Source of the DNA: Sordaria brevicollis
Lineage: Eukaryota; Ascomycota; Sordariomycetes; Sordariales; Sordariaceae
Direction of reading: 5' to 3'
Assembly (NCBI GenBank): GCA_033439795.1
Contig: JAUTDP010000001.1
Location: 4,092,001 to 4,156,000 of the forward strand
DNA: 64,000 nt
Numbering within the stretch: position 1 is the first letter of the stretch; every line of letters starts with the position of its first letter. Both the position numbers and the translations under genes were made by a program. The notes beneath the pieces were generated by a model. The model searched no databases. It had not been told where the DNA came from and saw only the letters and a program-made list of their open reading frames with translations. This document shows positions 1-10,787 of the stretch, one piece after another.

Positions 1-1229
1 ATGGACTAACAGCGCCGATGGGAATCATTCGCATCATAGCTAATCATGCATGGCGGCTGTCCCTTTCCATCATTTTCTGGTTTGATGTCCAATTCTAGAG
101 CCTTGCGTTACTCTATTCGCTGGGCTATCAGTGTATATCTTGAAGTTCTATTGAGCGGCTACAGTCTCTCCATTTGGCCGCAACAACGTATTGTAGGCCG
201 TGGGAAGTTGGCCTTGTGTAGAGGCTTCAGAGCCTCAATTGACGATGATGAGACTGGAAAATCCATGTGTATTCCCCAAAGGGAAGGATGATTTTGCCTG
301 ATTATTTCTCTGATTCTATCTTTATCTCCCATTCAAGTGAGGGTTTCAACCACCTTCAAGCTTTTGACATCAGTCCCGACGAAGCATCCCAAAAGCGATA
401 CAACATAGACGAAGACTTCTTGGCCTGTCGGACAGTCGGCTGGAGAGTAGGCAAAGAGTATAACATCACGCGCGAAGTATTTGGAGGTTACCACTTGTTC
501 CCGTTTGAACTTTCCGCGAACCCGGCGTAGCATGCACAGAAGTCAATGAATGTTGCATCCCTCATATAGGGGTTATTCACACCATTTTTCTTTGTGCCCC
601 TACGAGGTCAATGCCAAGTTGCGTATGAGTAAGTGCATGCTATACGGTTATATTGCGACCTTGTCTCAGCCTCACCTACACATTGTTCATCTCTAGGTTT
701 GCAATATTTACTACAACTTCTAGGTGCATCGGAAGCCGTTTCGGTTTATTGCAATTGTCGTTGTGAATTGTGTAGCCAGAAACAGATGATCCAGCGAGCA
801 AGCCGAAGAAACTCCTCGTAAATAATGGTAGATGCCCGGGGGATCGGAGAATTCTGCCCCAGTTGAAGTCTTCTGGGCGTAGAATTTTCAAAGCAAAATC
901 AAGATAGCGCAGAGCGTGATGATGTTTCTGTAAGTCGCAGATAATCTTATGCTCAAGATTGCAACACCATGATGTTACCTTCTCACGGAATGCTGACAAG
1001 TTAATATCGGCCACAAGATGGAGAAGGTCCTATTACATGGGGCTATTACTTATCCTTCTGGAACAATGGTCACGGGCTATGACAAGCAACTTGCAAGGCA
1101 TTATCGCAGGGGAGAGCGGAAAAGGTATTAAAGAGGGCATCCTCTCCTTCAACAAGGTCCAACGAGATATCATCCTCAGATTCAATCAATCTTCTGATCC
1201 ATTCTGACAACCTACCTAAACCCTCGAAG
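1..1229. other. No assignable gene
   Basis: Short overlapping open frames occur on both strands (for example 267-530 plus and 676-1014 minus). None shows a recognisable motif, a clear intron chain or an obvious signal peptide, so I leave the stretch unassigned. A small multi-exon gene cannot be excluded. Confidence 0.4.
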
Positions 1230-1968
1230 ATGTTTGCTCCCAGTCTGCTCGCCGTCGTCTCCCTCCTCTCTTGAGCTGTCCTCGCCGCTCCGGCTCCAGC
1301 TCCCGTTCCCGCCGCTAAGCTCACCGATAGGGATGGTGCACCCGTCCTCCTCAAGCGTGGCGAGGGTATTCACCTCATGAACTGCGATCCTAGCGCCACC
1401 TCCATCGGTTACATGTCTGCCGTCATTGTAAGACCCTTCCGGTCTTTCTTTATTTAGCGTCCATCCATCGAGAATTGTTTCTACTTGTTCTGTTGGGGAA
1501 CTCTTTACTTACTTGACCTCCAGTACTGCGCCAACGACAGCGACTGCAGCAACCCATCCTATGGCCATTCCAGCAACAACGTGTGCGTCATGAGCACCAG
1601 CAACTTCCATACCTGGGAGGGTAGTACCCAGTCTTGCACCTTTTCCACCGGTGTTACTTTCTCGTGGAATATTGGAAGGCAAGCTCAGAGTTCGCCTGAT
1701 TATAGTTATGTTGGGTGAGTTTTCTTTTCCTTGTATATTGTGCACTACTTCGTCTCTTCTCAAATTTATCTCAGAGATAAAAAACACACAGCAAGGAGAA
1801 CCAGTCCTGGAATATTGTAGGTTTGCTGATATGGGTACTGGCTGACTCTGATATGTCTACAGATCTGGTGCCAACAACTATCGCACGTTCGCCGGATACA
1901 AGGACGACAAACACTTGGGTGGCACTTACAATGGACACTACTGCCGGAGCATCTACTACTACATCTGA
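1230..1968 (+). pseudogene. Small secreted Cys-containing protein gene with an in-frame stop in the signal peptide
   Basis: Three exons are seen: 1230-1427, 1524-1714 and 1863-1968. Introns 1428-1523 and 1715-1862 have GTAAGA and GTGAGT donors and CAG acceptors. The frame begins MFAPSLLAVVSLLS and, after a TGA at 1272-1274, continues AVLAAPAPAPVPAAKL. Together these look like a signal peptide followed by a short propeptide ending in LLKR, a Kex2-type site, before GEGIHLMNC. The mature part would be about 120 residues with about six cysteines and an aromatic-rich tail ending CRSIYYYI. I do not recognise the family. Splice sites and all the later codons are intact, so the stop is either a recent null allele or a sequence error. 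The likely role is an extracellular protein; no function is assigned. Confidence 0.6.
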
Positions 1969-2263
1969 GTGAGTGTGGTGGTAGTATCGGTATCTGGCTC
2001 ATTGCTATCCGGTTTGATGGATGACTGAAGGTGTAGAGGAGAAGCTGGGAGATGATCGAGTTGGTTGGATTTGTGATTTGTCTTTCGGGGCACTTGAGAT
2101 GGTCAAATAGTTCTTTGGTTGTCATGTCTTCCATAGCTTGGGAATATCCATATTATAAATTTTCTCTTAACGCATCACACCAGAATCCCTCAGCATATTG
2201 ATTCGACCCACACGCTACGCTAAACTCCTAAACCAAAAACACCCCTTCGAATCCTTTCCTTCT
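1969..2263. other. Convergent 3' intergenic spacer
   Basis: About 295 bp lie between the stop of the plus-strand secreted-protein gene and the stop of the minus-strand alkaline phosphatase gene. They presumably hold both 3' UTRs. Nothing else is seen. Confidence 0.5.
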
Positions 2264-4479
2264 CTACCTCCCCTTTCCCTTTCCCTCAAGCCCCTTCGTC
2301 ACGTTCCTCGGCTGTCCCAACCCCAGACAGTCCGCAATCTTAAAGAACACATCCGTATTACTGTAAGTACCCCCAAAGTTGCCCGAACACGGGCCCTGCG
2401 CGAAAACAGGTACATCCGTCAACGAGTGCACGCCCTGGCTCTCCGTAGTTGGCAACGTGCCATTAACCACAAACCCACCCTCTCTATCCTTCGGGTTCGC
2501 ATAGTAATCGTTCGCACCGACTCCAGGAAGAGTAACAGCCGGCGTGCGGGAGCCATTCTTACCGACGCCGTACTGTTCACGACGGTCGGGAGCAGCGCCG
2601 GTACCGGCCGCAATAACGTAGCGAGGATCCCAGTTAACGGGGAAGTTAGGACCCGTGTTGTAGCTCACGCCCGGTTGCTCAACTGTGTACTGCGACAGAC
2701 CAGACTCCTTGTACACGCCGATGGCGGAGCGTTTGTGGCGGTCATCCTTGTCGTGTTGAGCGGCGAGGTACTTGGTGTCGGCGCCGCCGAAGACGTCGAA
2801 GCCGTGGCCGTGGTCGGCCGTGACGATGATCAGGGTGTTTTCGAGCTCGCCGAGCTCTTTGAGCTTCTGGACCGTGGCGCGCACGGTGTCGTCCAGCTCG
2901 AGAAGGTCGCCGAGGGCGCGCTCATAGTCGAGCGCGTGCATCTGCTTGTCGATGGACGCGGCTTCGGACATGAGGAAGAAGCCGTCCTTGCCGCCGCGCT
3001 TGTGAAGGATGTCGATGGCTTTGAGCGTCATTTCCTTTTGGCCGGGAATGTCCTTGGCTGGGCCAGAGGCGCCGGAGGGGTCGTTCTTGAGCTTGAGCGT
3101 GTTTTCGGGGAAGATGTTGCGGTCGAGCCAGACGGGGAGGTTGGACTTGCAGAAGATTCCGAGGGCACGCTTGTCGTTGGGCAGAGACTGGAGGGACGTC
3201 TTGTTGAGGCTGACTTGATAGCCCTTTTTGGCGAACTCGGCGTAGTAGTCCTTGCCTTGGTAGGAGGCGGGCCCGGGGAGGAATTGGTCGGCGCCGCCGC
3301 CGAAGTAGACGTCGGGGCCATCGAGTTTTGTCCAAGAGGTGTTGGAGAAGCCGTTGAGGGCTTGTTCGATGAGAGGGCCGTATTCATAGCGGGAACGCGT
3401 GTGGGCTGTGAGGGCAATAGGTGTGGCGTCGGCGATGAAGGCGGTTGAGACGGCGCCCCAGGCAGAACCCCAGATACGCTTGAGGAGCTCAATGACCGTC
3501 TCGACCTTGGGATCGTCAAAGTTATCGGGCGAAGAGTCAACGTAGACACTACGAGAATTGTCAGTACAGTTCAAGCATTGCTTCCTGCGAATGATACCTT
3601 AACCTACCCCATGGCATTGACAGTAGTCTTGTGTCCAGTATATAGAGCAGAAGCCGAGTTGGCACTGTCAGTGATGAACGAGTCGATGGAGTGTGTCTGT
3701 GCAACAACTTCTTAGCAAACGCCACGATCGAACCTAGGACTCAATACTAACCATCTGATGACCCAAAGTAGGGAACTTATCAAGCTGCAGCGTGCTCTGA
3801 TACTTTCCATTGATCGACTTGTGCGCAAGCAATCTCGCAGCAGTGATCATGTTGGTAGTCATACCGTCTCCTGTTTTTTTCATCAAGGTCAAATAATCAG
3901 CCTCTGCTCAACATCCACTGGCCCCAAGAAAGCAACGTCAGACATACCAATAAAGAGCACCACATTCTTCGCCTTCTTCTTCGTCGCCAGCGGTCTCACA
4001 ACCCACTTGGCCTCCGTCTTCTTCCCGCCATAATAATTCAACGTAACCGTGTACGTTCCCGGTTCATAGAGCGCCACTCTCCTGTAGATCTTGGAAGCAA
4101 CATTGACGACCGAGGGGGTCTTTGCGTCCTGAGCGAACAGGTCTTCGTACCAAGAGAACGTCCACTTCTCGAGCTTTGGCTCTTCCTTGATCTTGAAAAA
4201 GGACGAGAGACTCTTGGGCCGTTCCTTGTCTTTGGCGATGGTCACCGTGAACTTCTCGTCGGGAACGCCGTTGTTGAACGCCTCGGACCCGTTCTTGGGC
4301 GCGTGGACTTCGAAGCGGATGTCAAATTGTTGCCCGGGCAGGAAATCTTGCTGGTCGGGAGGTAGGATACAGCCGAGGGTAGGGCAGGTGCCTAGTCGTT
4401 GGAAGGTCTGGCCGTTGACTGCGGATAACGAAGTGGCCAGCAGGGCGAGCACGCCGGTTAACCTGCTGGAGACGACCAT
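2264..4479 (-). CDS. Secreted alkaline phosphatase
   Basis: This is a phosphomonoesterase of the alkaline phosphatase superfamily, probably secreted for phosphate scavenging. Four exons: 4479-3948, 3870-3752, 3696-3608 and 3548-2264 (674 aa; frame closes exactly). It starts with a signal peptide (MVVSSRLTGVLALLATSLSAVNG). An N-terminal domain of about 170 residues precedes the catalytic domain. Catalytic signatures are complete: VVLFIGDGM near residue 175 (metal-binding Asp), FITDSANSA near 226 (nucleophilic Ser), SEAASIDKQMHALD near 439, VTADHGHGFDVFGGAD near 490 and GVHSLTDVPVFAQGP near 618 (metal-ligand His). Intron 1 splits the Gly codon of IGDGM. The long plus-strand open frame over the last exon is an antisense shadow. 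Phosphate-starvation control would be expected for the family but was not shown here. Confidence 0.93.
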
Positions 4480-5570
4480 GGTGATGGTGCCAGCACGACG
4501 AGGCAGGGAGGTGGTGAAGGTGAAGAGTGTCTTCTGGTGGTCGAGGCCGTCGTGAAAACGCTGGAGAGAAGAACCAGCACCATCCTGGAGGTCGAGACAG
4601 CGCCGATCTGCTTCTCATATATACCGCCCAACTCCCCAACTTCCCCGATTCTCGGAAACAAAAAAGAATAACATTTTTGTCACCGAGGCAGGGTATGATG
4701 TTTCATTGCCCTGGTAGGAAGGTGGTGTCGTCTCTCTGATCCCACGCAGGTACATGCACTCCTCACATCCTGCACACGTGCTTCAATATCCATCAATTCA
4801 TCTTCGCGTGAAGAAAAACTCCAAAGATTAACAAGAACGTCGGACAGGCGGTATCCCAGGCACGTGTCGATCTCTCGACGATCTTTCATTGGTGTATTTT
4901 TCGACTTTCGAGAAATGGTTCGGGATGCAGCACAACCTGCACTGCACAGCACCACCACATCAAAATGGTCTGCATGTCTGCATGTCGCATCGCAAGCGAC
5001 CCTGTCGTGCCAGTCGTGCCTAGAGAAGAAAGCTGAAAGAAGTCGGTGATGATCACAGCCGTATCAAGCAAGGTGACATACGTAGCGCCGATGGGCACCG
5101 AGGAGCGGTCGTTACGACATCCCGAACGATGAGCGAAGCGGTGTTGTTGCATCCACCCAGCTGCAAACCAAAAGCTGGGGATAGTGCCATGTGCGTGGTT
5201 GAGCGGCTCGCAGAACGTGGAACTCCAGAGTTGGACCGATGGTGTTGAACGTGGTGGAGATGTGGAAGTTGATTGGCGATTGACTCGGCTGAGGGGTTGA
5301 AATGTCCACTGCTACCTACGTACCCCCCCATGTCGGTTCACAAGTTATTGTCACCCCCACGTTATTGAAGGTAGTGTTAAGTTATTTCCGTTCGAGAGAC
5401 GACTCCCAGATATGTTTGGTCATTTTATTTGAGGATATGTTTTTGATGGTTGAGGATGAGGATCGCATGTGCTCCATTGTTGTTGTCGAGAAACTTGGCG
5501 CCAGGTGGAGAATAATATCCAGCTGCTTATAAGGAATTGGTTTTAGCGTCCTTTCAACAACAAGCTAAGA
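4480..5570. other. Upstream region of the alkaline phosphatase gene
   Basis: The DNA here is unique-looking, with no convincing gene on either strand. It should include the alkaline phosphatase promoter and 5' UTR. Short open frames lack motifs. Confidence 0.4.
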
Positions 5571-5644
5571 TCCCTCGTGGCGCAATTGGCTAGCGCGTCA
5601 GACTGTTAATCTGGAGGCTGTAAGTTCGATCCTTACCGAGGGAG
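5571..5644 (+). tRNA. tRNA-Asn (anticodon GTT), intronless
   Basis: The 7-bp acceptor stem pairs TCCCTCG (5571-5577) with CGAGGGA (5637-5643), and G5644 is the discriminator. The A box is around 5578-5590 (TGGCGCAATTGG), the anticodon GTT is at 5605-5607 in the loop CTGTTAA, and the B box is around 5623-5633 (AGTTCGATCCT). The cloverleaf is complete with no intron, so it should deliver asparagine at AAC/AAU codons. Confidence 0.96.
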
Positions 5645-5649
5645 CTTCC

Positions 5650-5654
5650 TTTTT
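5650..5654 (+). terminator. Pol III terminator of tRNA-Asn
   Basis: A run of five T begins 6 nt after the discriminator base, as expected for RNA polymerase III termination. Confidence 0.75.
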
Positions 5655-6015
5655 CTGGCTCAATACTTTTTGCATGGCTCCTCTTTTTTGTCTTTCGTTT
5701 TTCTCTGTTTTGTTTTGATACTTCCTTTAGCTTTCGTCAATGCTATGATAACCAGTTTACTATTCTTTTTCTAGTATAAAATCCCTCTCGCTTTTAATTT
5801 TACCTCGTTTCCATGCTATAAACTATTTGGTATTTCTTGTTCGCCGTCTCTTGTTCTCTTGTCAGTCTTTTTTTTTTTCCTTGACCATCACCATCTTCCT
5901 GAATCAGATTTGGTCGGAAGACTCTAACTTCCAACAAAAGCTGTTGCGTACTCTCCTAATCTCCTGAACTCTGCGGGGTAAACAAACACTTTACCCATCG
6001 GTTTCTCTCTTGCGT

Positions 6016-6055
<40 letters not shown>

Positions 6056-6094
6056 TTTCTGGCATATGTCTTAGCCAAGTCTATTATTGATTTG
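5655..6094. other. T-rich intergenic DNA
   Basis: Pyrimidine-rich spacer between the tRNA and the 3' end of the CutC gene. No gene is seen; it contains the poly-T tract listed separately. Confidence 0.5.
6020..6052. repeat. Poly-T tract of 33 bp
   Basis: An uninterrupted run of 33 T lies about 40 bp beyond the stop codon of the minus-strand CutC gene, so the transcript would read poly-A. It is a mononucleotide microsatellite. Confidence 0.9.
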
Positions 6095-7188
6095 CTAAAA
6101 CTCTGCCACCTGCCTCATCGCTTGAAAAAAAGATCGAGCCAGATTCGCATCAAAGGCCCCTAAACGGGGAAGTGAAGAATGAAGCCACAAATCTGGATGC
6201 TGGAATTGCTTCCTCCCCATCGCCTGCTGTATCCTCCACAGGTTTGTATTTCGAACACCACCGCCTACGATCAACTGAAACCCATCGTCTCTTAAGGCCA
6301 CCTGCCCAAGCTTGGTCAGAGTCATGAGATTGCTAGGCAACTCTGCATTGCCCCATCCTCCCGACGTCAACACGCCCTTGAAGCCGATTCCCTTGACCTG
6401 ATCTATGAGCTCCTCGACCGAGCTCGGTGGTATCTCGCTCTGGGGAGGGCCGTAGATATCGGGGTCATTTCGAGTCGAGAGCACGGCGTCGAACGCGCGG
6501 TGCAGGATACACGGATATGGACTGGCCAGCGAAATCAGCTGACCGTTGGCATTGGAATCCAACACCAAACCGTGCAGGCGCCTCTCAACGCGTTTCAAGC
6601 ACCCGAAGACGAACCCGTCGCCGCGTTCATGGCTGAGAAGATCTGCACCAAGCTTTTTGAACTGGGAGATTGTGTCGTGCATCTGCGTTAACTCGTCTTC
6701 GGAGTACTGGAAATCCTCAAGTCGCTCCATTCGGAAGGGAGAGTTTCGGTCCGGCTTCGAACCTCGTGGCCGGATCATGATGCGGAAAACAGGTTGCTGG
6801 GCTTCGGTGAGCAGTGGGGAGTTTCGAAAGAAAGTGAGGAATTTGATCGTGCGTTCGATGTTGGGTGTTAATCCACCAGCATCTATTGTATTGAGAGAAC
6901 AGTCAGCTAGTCACTTCGACTGCGGTTTTGATCCTCATGTCTACCACTCTATCCCCTCTAATCACCGCAGCCTGATGATGTCTAGAACTATGTGATGGAT
7001 GGAAGGGATTGGATGGACTTACCATATGAATCAACAGCGTTCAGCTCAAACCTGACCCGCTGACCTCCTCCCGAATTGATCTCTCGGCAAAGGCTTATAA
7101 GGTCCCTGCATCCCGATCGCTCGAAGGAACGGGCGTCGTGCTCTCCTGCGTCGGTGGTGAATATTGGGATTTCGAGGTTCCACGCCAT
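6095..7188 (-). CDS. CutC family protein (copper homeostasis family)
   Basis: TIM-barrel protein of the CutC family, historically linked to copper homeostasis; its biochemical role is uncertain. Two exons: 7188-7023 and 6882-6095 (317 aa). Intron 7022-6883 has donor GTAAGT and splits the Asp codon of DAGGLTPN. Visible family features are MAWNLEIPIF at the N terminus, RVRFELNAVDSYGDAGGLTPN, the signature FRIMIRPRG, GFVFGCL, CILHRAFDAV, GVLTSGGWGNAE and LIVGGGVRNTN, in the usual order. An in-frame ATG 60 nt upstream (7248) exists. I chose 7188 because CutC proteins normally begin one or two residues before the first beta strand. Confidence 0.88.
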
Positions 7189-8051
7189 GCTTGTTTCTTT
7201 TCGGTTGAAGCCGAGGTAATCGTGTATTTTCGAACAATGGGTAAGCAAGTTGTGAGCGCGCTGGCCTTGGAATGTGGTTAGAACGAAAAGGTGTTATCGT
7301 AAAGTCGTCGTATAGTATTATGTTGAATCAAAATGACTGCTCCTCAGCAAGAAAACCGGCAGTACGTATATGATAAGCGGGGATATCCGGTGATAGCCAA
7401 TGGTAAAGTTTTGGAGCAAGATGTGTGATGAATGATGAAGAGCAAAAGAAGAGGAGTCAAAAAGACGGAGCTGATGTTCTTATCTCATAAGAAAATGCAT
7501 GCTTTCGAGCTGTTCAATAACAAGAGTCAGTCGCAGTTGCTTTGAAGTCAAGTTATCCGTGGGTTCGGTTTACTCTTGCCGTTATTACTCCGGACGTCCC
7601 CGCTTCCAATCACACCTCGATGCTTCCTTCCCGGCATTTGCAAGCCGCTTGCCGGCCGCCTCGAAGGGCAAATGATGCTCTTTCTGTGTACTCAAGCATT
7701 TAAAATAACGCCACATAATGAGTTCGTCCGAGTCACCATCGCAACTTGTTCTTATATACGTTTGACTTGAGCTCGAAATCGGGCATGTAGCAAGATGGAA
7801 GCCTCAAATATTCGGGCCGGTCCGCTTCCATGCTCGGGCATTGGGCCAGCTTGGTTTAAAGATTTGACTTCAGTCGCTACGCAGGAGACGTCAACGAGAC
7901 AAGATATAGAATCATTCCTCTAGTATTGTAATGCTTCCTTTTATCAATCTATAACGCACTTCTGCTTCCTCGAGATCCCTGGGGGTTGTGAAACATTCAA
8001 GACTGGTAAAATCGTGACCTGCCCCTTTGATCCTTGGAATACCTGTCCCCG

Positions 8052-8076
8052 TTTTTTTTTTTTTTTTTTTTTTTTT
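8052..8076. repeat. Poly-T tract of 25 bp
   Basis: Uninterrupted run of T in non-coding DNA. Confidence 0.9.
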
Positions 8077-8152
8077 CTCATCTTCTTTCCTCCCCTCAAA
8101 CTCGTGGACCTACTTCCTGAACACCAAAAGACCGTGACTTGAAACCATCTGA

Positions 8153-8357
8153 TGTAGAGGATAACATGATGAATTGGGATACCCAGAGAAGGGACTAAGG
8201 ACTGAGGGCTCCCCAGAACATGTGCATGTATATCCTCCGCATACTTCTTTTCTTCGCCGTCAACCATCTTTACGTGGAGGATAACATTCATGAATTGGGA
8301 TACCCAGAGACAGAGCTGAGGGCTCCCCAGAACATGTGTCAGTGTCCTCCACGTATT
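8153..8357. repeat. Imperfect tandem duplication, about 120-bp period
   Basis: A block beginning GAGGATAACATGATGAATTG near 8157 recurs near 8277 as GAGGATAACATTCATGAATTG. Both copies continue GGGATACCCAGAGA, then GAGGGCTCCCCAGAACATGTG, and end in a related TCCTCC motif. The copies differ by short indels, one an extra GGGACTAAG-like segment in the first. Confidence 0.85.
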
Positions 8358-9250
8358 GTCTTTGCCAACCGTTTTCCCTCCCCTCCTTCGTTCCCTTTCG
8401 TCTCCTAAACAGAAATCGGATTCATGGCGAACATTAAGTCGGGCTCGATGTAGACTGAAACTGTGGTCCTAGATGCCGTGGTGATGTGAGTTGGGGTGAC
8501 TTCAAGTGCAAGTTGGTGAAGGGTTGAATGTAAGTGTTGTGATGTCTATTGCTCCGTGTGTTGAAGCCTATTGTTGTTGAAAGAGTTCTCATTTACCTCT
8601 ATCCTGTCGTTTCCCATTTCTTCTCCTCTATTTCGTTGATGTGGATTGTTGATCTTCATGGTTTTCTGATGTCGTTATTATGCGCTGCTTGAGCAGCCTC
8701 TTGCTGTCTTGGGCCATAGATGCCGATAGTTGGCATCCTTTTATTCTCGCCTGTCTCCTCAAATGCCAGTATGATCTCACATAGATGAGATGGCAAAAAG
8801 AGAAATGCGATGTTGAAGCAAAAATTGCTGAATGACCGGAAGGAAAACGGAACTCTCGTAAAAGATAAGTATGCTGGTTATTAATGCTCGTGGGGGTGAT
8901 CGGGTATGTACACCCCACGTGAACTGATCGCAATTGCTGCTGCTGAAAGGACTGTGTCGGACCGAAAAGAAATAGAAAAGCGACGCGATATGTTTTGAAC
9001 GCCCTAACGCCTTCATGAACGCCGTCTCGAAAGATACTGTAGCGGTCTTGTACTTGATGATAATGAGTATGATCAAAGCCTCGCAGGCTGATAATTGCAA
9101 AATGAGCGAATGCGACCTGAAGACCGAAAAAAAAGAAAACGCGTGACCTTTGGCAAGGTAAATTAAGTGATATGTTTTGGTGTCACATGCTGAGATGTGT
9201 TTGGAGTCATGGCCACAAGCCCTGCTCGTTCACGAGAGAGCAGCCTGAAC

Positions 9251-10787
9251 TTAGGCGCTGGTCATGGACTGCTGGTTGCCATGAGTGCTGTAAGCAGGCA
9301 ACTCCTCCTCGTCACCGTTCGGGATGTTGGTGTTATTGTAGCCGTTGGCATTGTTGTAGCCATTGTACTCGTTGTTGTACGGCTCGGCCTCGTGAGACGA
9401 ACGGGTGGCGTTGTTCGAAGGAGCTTGGATAGCGACAGACTCATTGTCGACGCGATTCTGAGCTCCATTAGGGCTGGATTCGTAGCCTTGATTGTAGTTC
9501 TGGACTCCGTTATTGGGTCCTTGTGGGCCGGGGCTGGACTCGTAGCTTTGATACCAGTTCGGGTAGCCATTATTGCCAGGGCGGTTCTGAGGACCTGGGC
9601 TCGAGTAGAAAACTTGACCATTGCTCTGGTAGCCGTTGTTATATCCCTGGCCGTAAGACGGGGCATAGCCAGACGTGTAGCCCTGGGAGTAGCCGTTGTT
9701 GTATCCTTGGCCTAGGTTCTGAGCGTAGTTCGGCTGGTAGTCATAGCCACCCTGGAAGCCGTAACCGTTGTCAGCAGGGCCATGATAGGCTTGCGGCATA
9801 GGTTCTTGTTTGGCCGGAGAGCTGTTCAGGAGATCCTGAACACTCATTCCAGCACTCGCAGCTTGCCTCTCAATCACCGATTGAGGGCGCATGGCCTGAG
9901 GCATGTAGATAGGCGGGCTCGAATTAATTTCGGAGTGCTGTCCTGAGATGGAAGGGCTGACATTGCCCAGGGGCGAATCAGCTTGGAGGCTAGCGAGAGA
10001 CGGAAGCTCTTCCTCATCCATGGGCGCCATGGGAGCGGTCGACATTTTGGTACGACCAAGAGGCACCTTAGGCTTAGAATGATGAAGGTGGCCGGCGCGT
10101 CCGGGGAAACTGGGAGAGCTTGCCGGGCTACCAATGCTGCCATAGCCATCGCTGTTGTTGTAGCCGGGGGCAAAGGGAACCATTGACCAAGGAGTGTCCA
10201 CTTGACGGTCGGTGTTGCGAGTTTTCTCTGTGGCGTTGCGAGGACGGATTGGTGTCATAGGGCCATGCGATCCGGCGTTATTCAAAGGCTCAGGAGCTTG
10301 GGGTTCTCCGTGGTCGTTACCGTTGCTGACGCTCTGTGCGTTAAGCTGGCCGTTGGACTGGCCCTGATTGGCTTCATCCAATTTCTCTTTACAAAAGGGA
10401 ACGACGTTAGTGGGTCTCCTCAACGAGAACAGGCATAGAGAAACAGGAGCATAACTGTGTACGTACTTTGGCGAAGGTATTTGCGCACCAAGAGTTCGGC
10501 GTGAGGAGAGAACTTCTGCTTCTCAGCGTTCTGAAAGTAGTGTTCAACTGGGTTCTGGTCAGCTCATGACGGGATAGGGGTCAGCGGGATGAAGACTTAC
10601 AAAGACACAGCTCGGTGTAGGTACGTCGCGACTCTTTGGGGCCCATGCGACGTTGCATCCAGGTAGCACACTCTTTCCAGGAGTGTTCGCGATTCTGTCT
10701 ATGCACTCCAACTCGCTTTGGCGACCTCGGAACAACCTCCTTCCAGAAGACGAGCTCCTCTTGCTTTGACCATTGTTTACCGCCCAT
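9251..10787 (-). CDS. Myb/SANT-like protein with prion-like Tyr/Gly/Asn/Gln-rich tail
   Basis: Three exons: 10787-10601, 10547-10467 and 10386-9251 (467 aa). Donors are GTAAGT and GTACGT. The N-terminal ~90 residues (GKQWSKQEELVFWKEVVPRS ... HSWKECATWMQRRMG ... YTELCLFEHYFQN) have the spaced Trp pattern of a Myb/SANT-type helix bundle, suggesting DNA or histone binding. A disordered middle follows, with a DEEELPSLASLQADSPLG segment. The tail (about residues 255-450) is built of short repeats such as GYNNGY, SQGYTSGY and YESSPGPQ, and is very rich in Y, G, N, Q and S. Such composition is typical of prion-like or condensate-forming regions. It is probably a nuclear regulator; targets are unknown. 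Confidence 0.8.

Larger units (their letters stand above)
7189..9250. other. Intergenic region with microsatellite and tandem duplication
   Basis: About 2 kb lie between the 5' end of the CutC gene and the 3' end of the Myb-like gene. No supported coding region was found. It contains a 25-bp poly-T and a two-copy direct repeat, both listed separately. Confidence 0.45.

Noticed and set aside
2198..3448. 416-codon plus-strand frame over the alkaline phosphatase
   Set aside because: Antisense shadow with no motif, while the minus strand carries the full set of phosphatase catalytic motifs.
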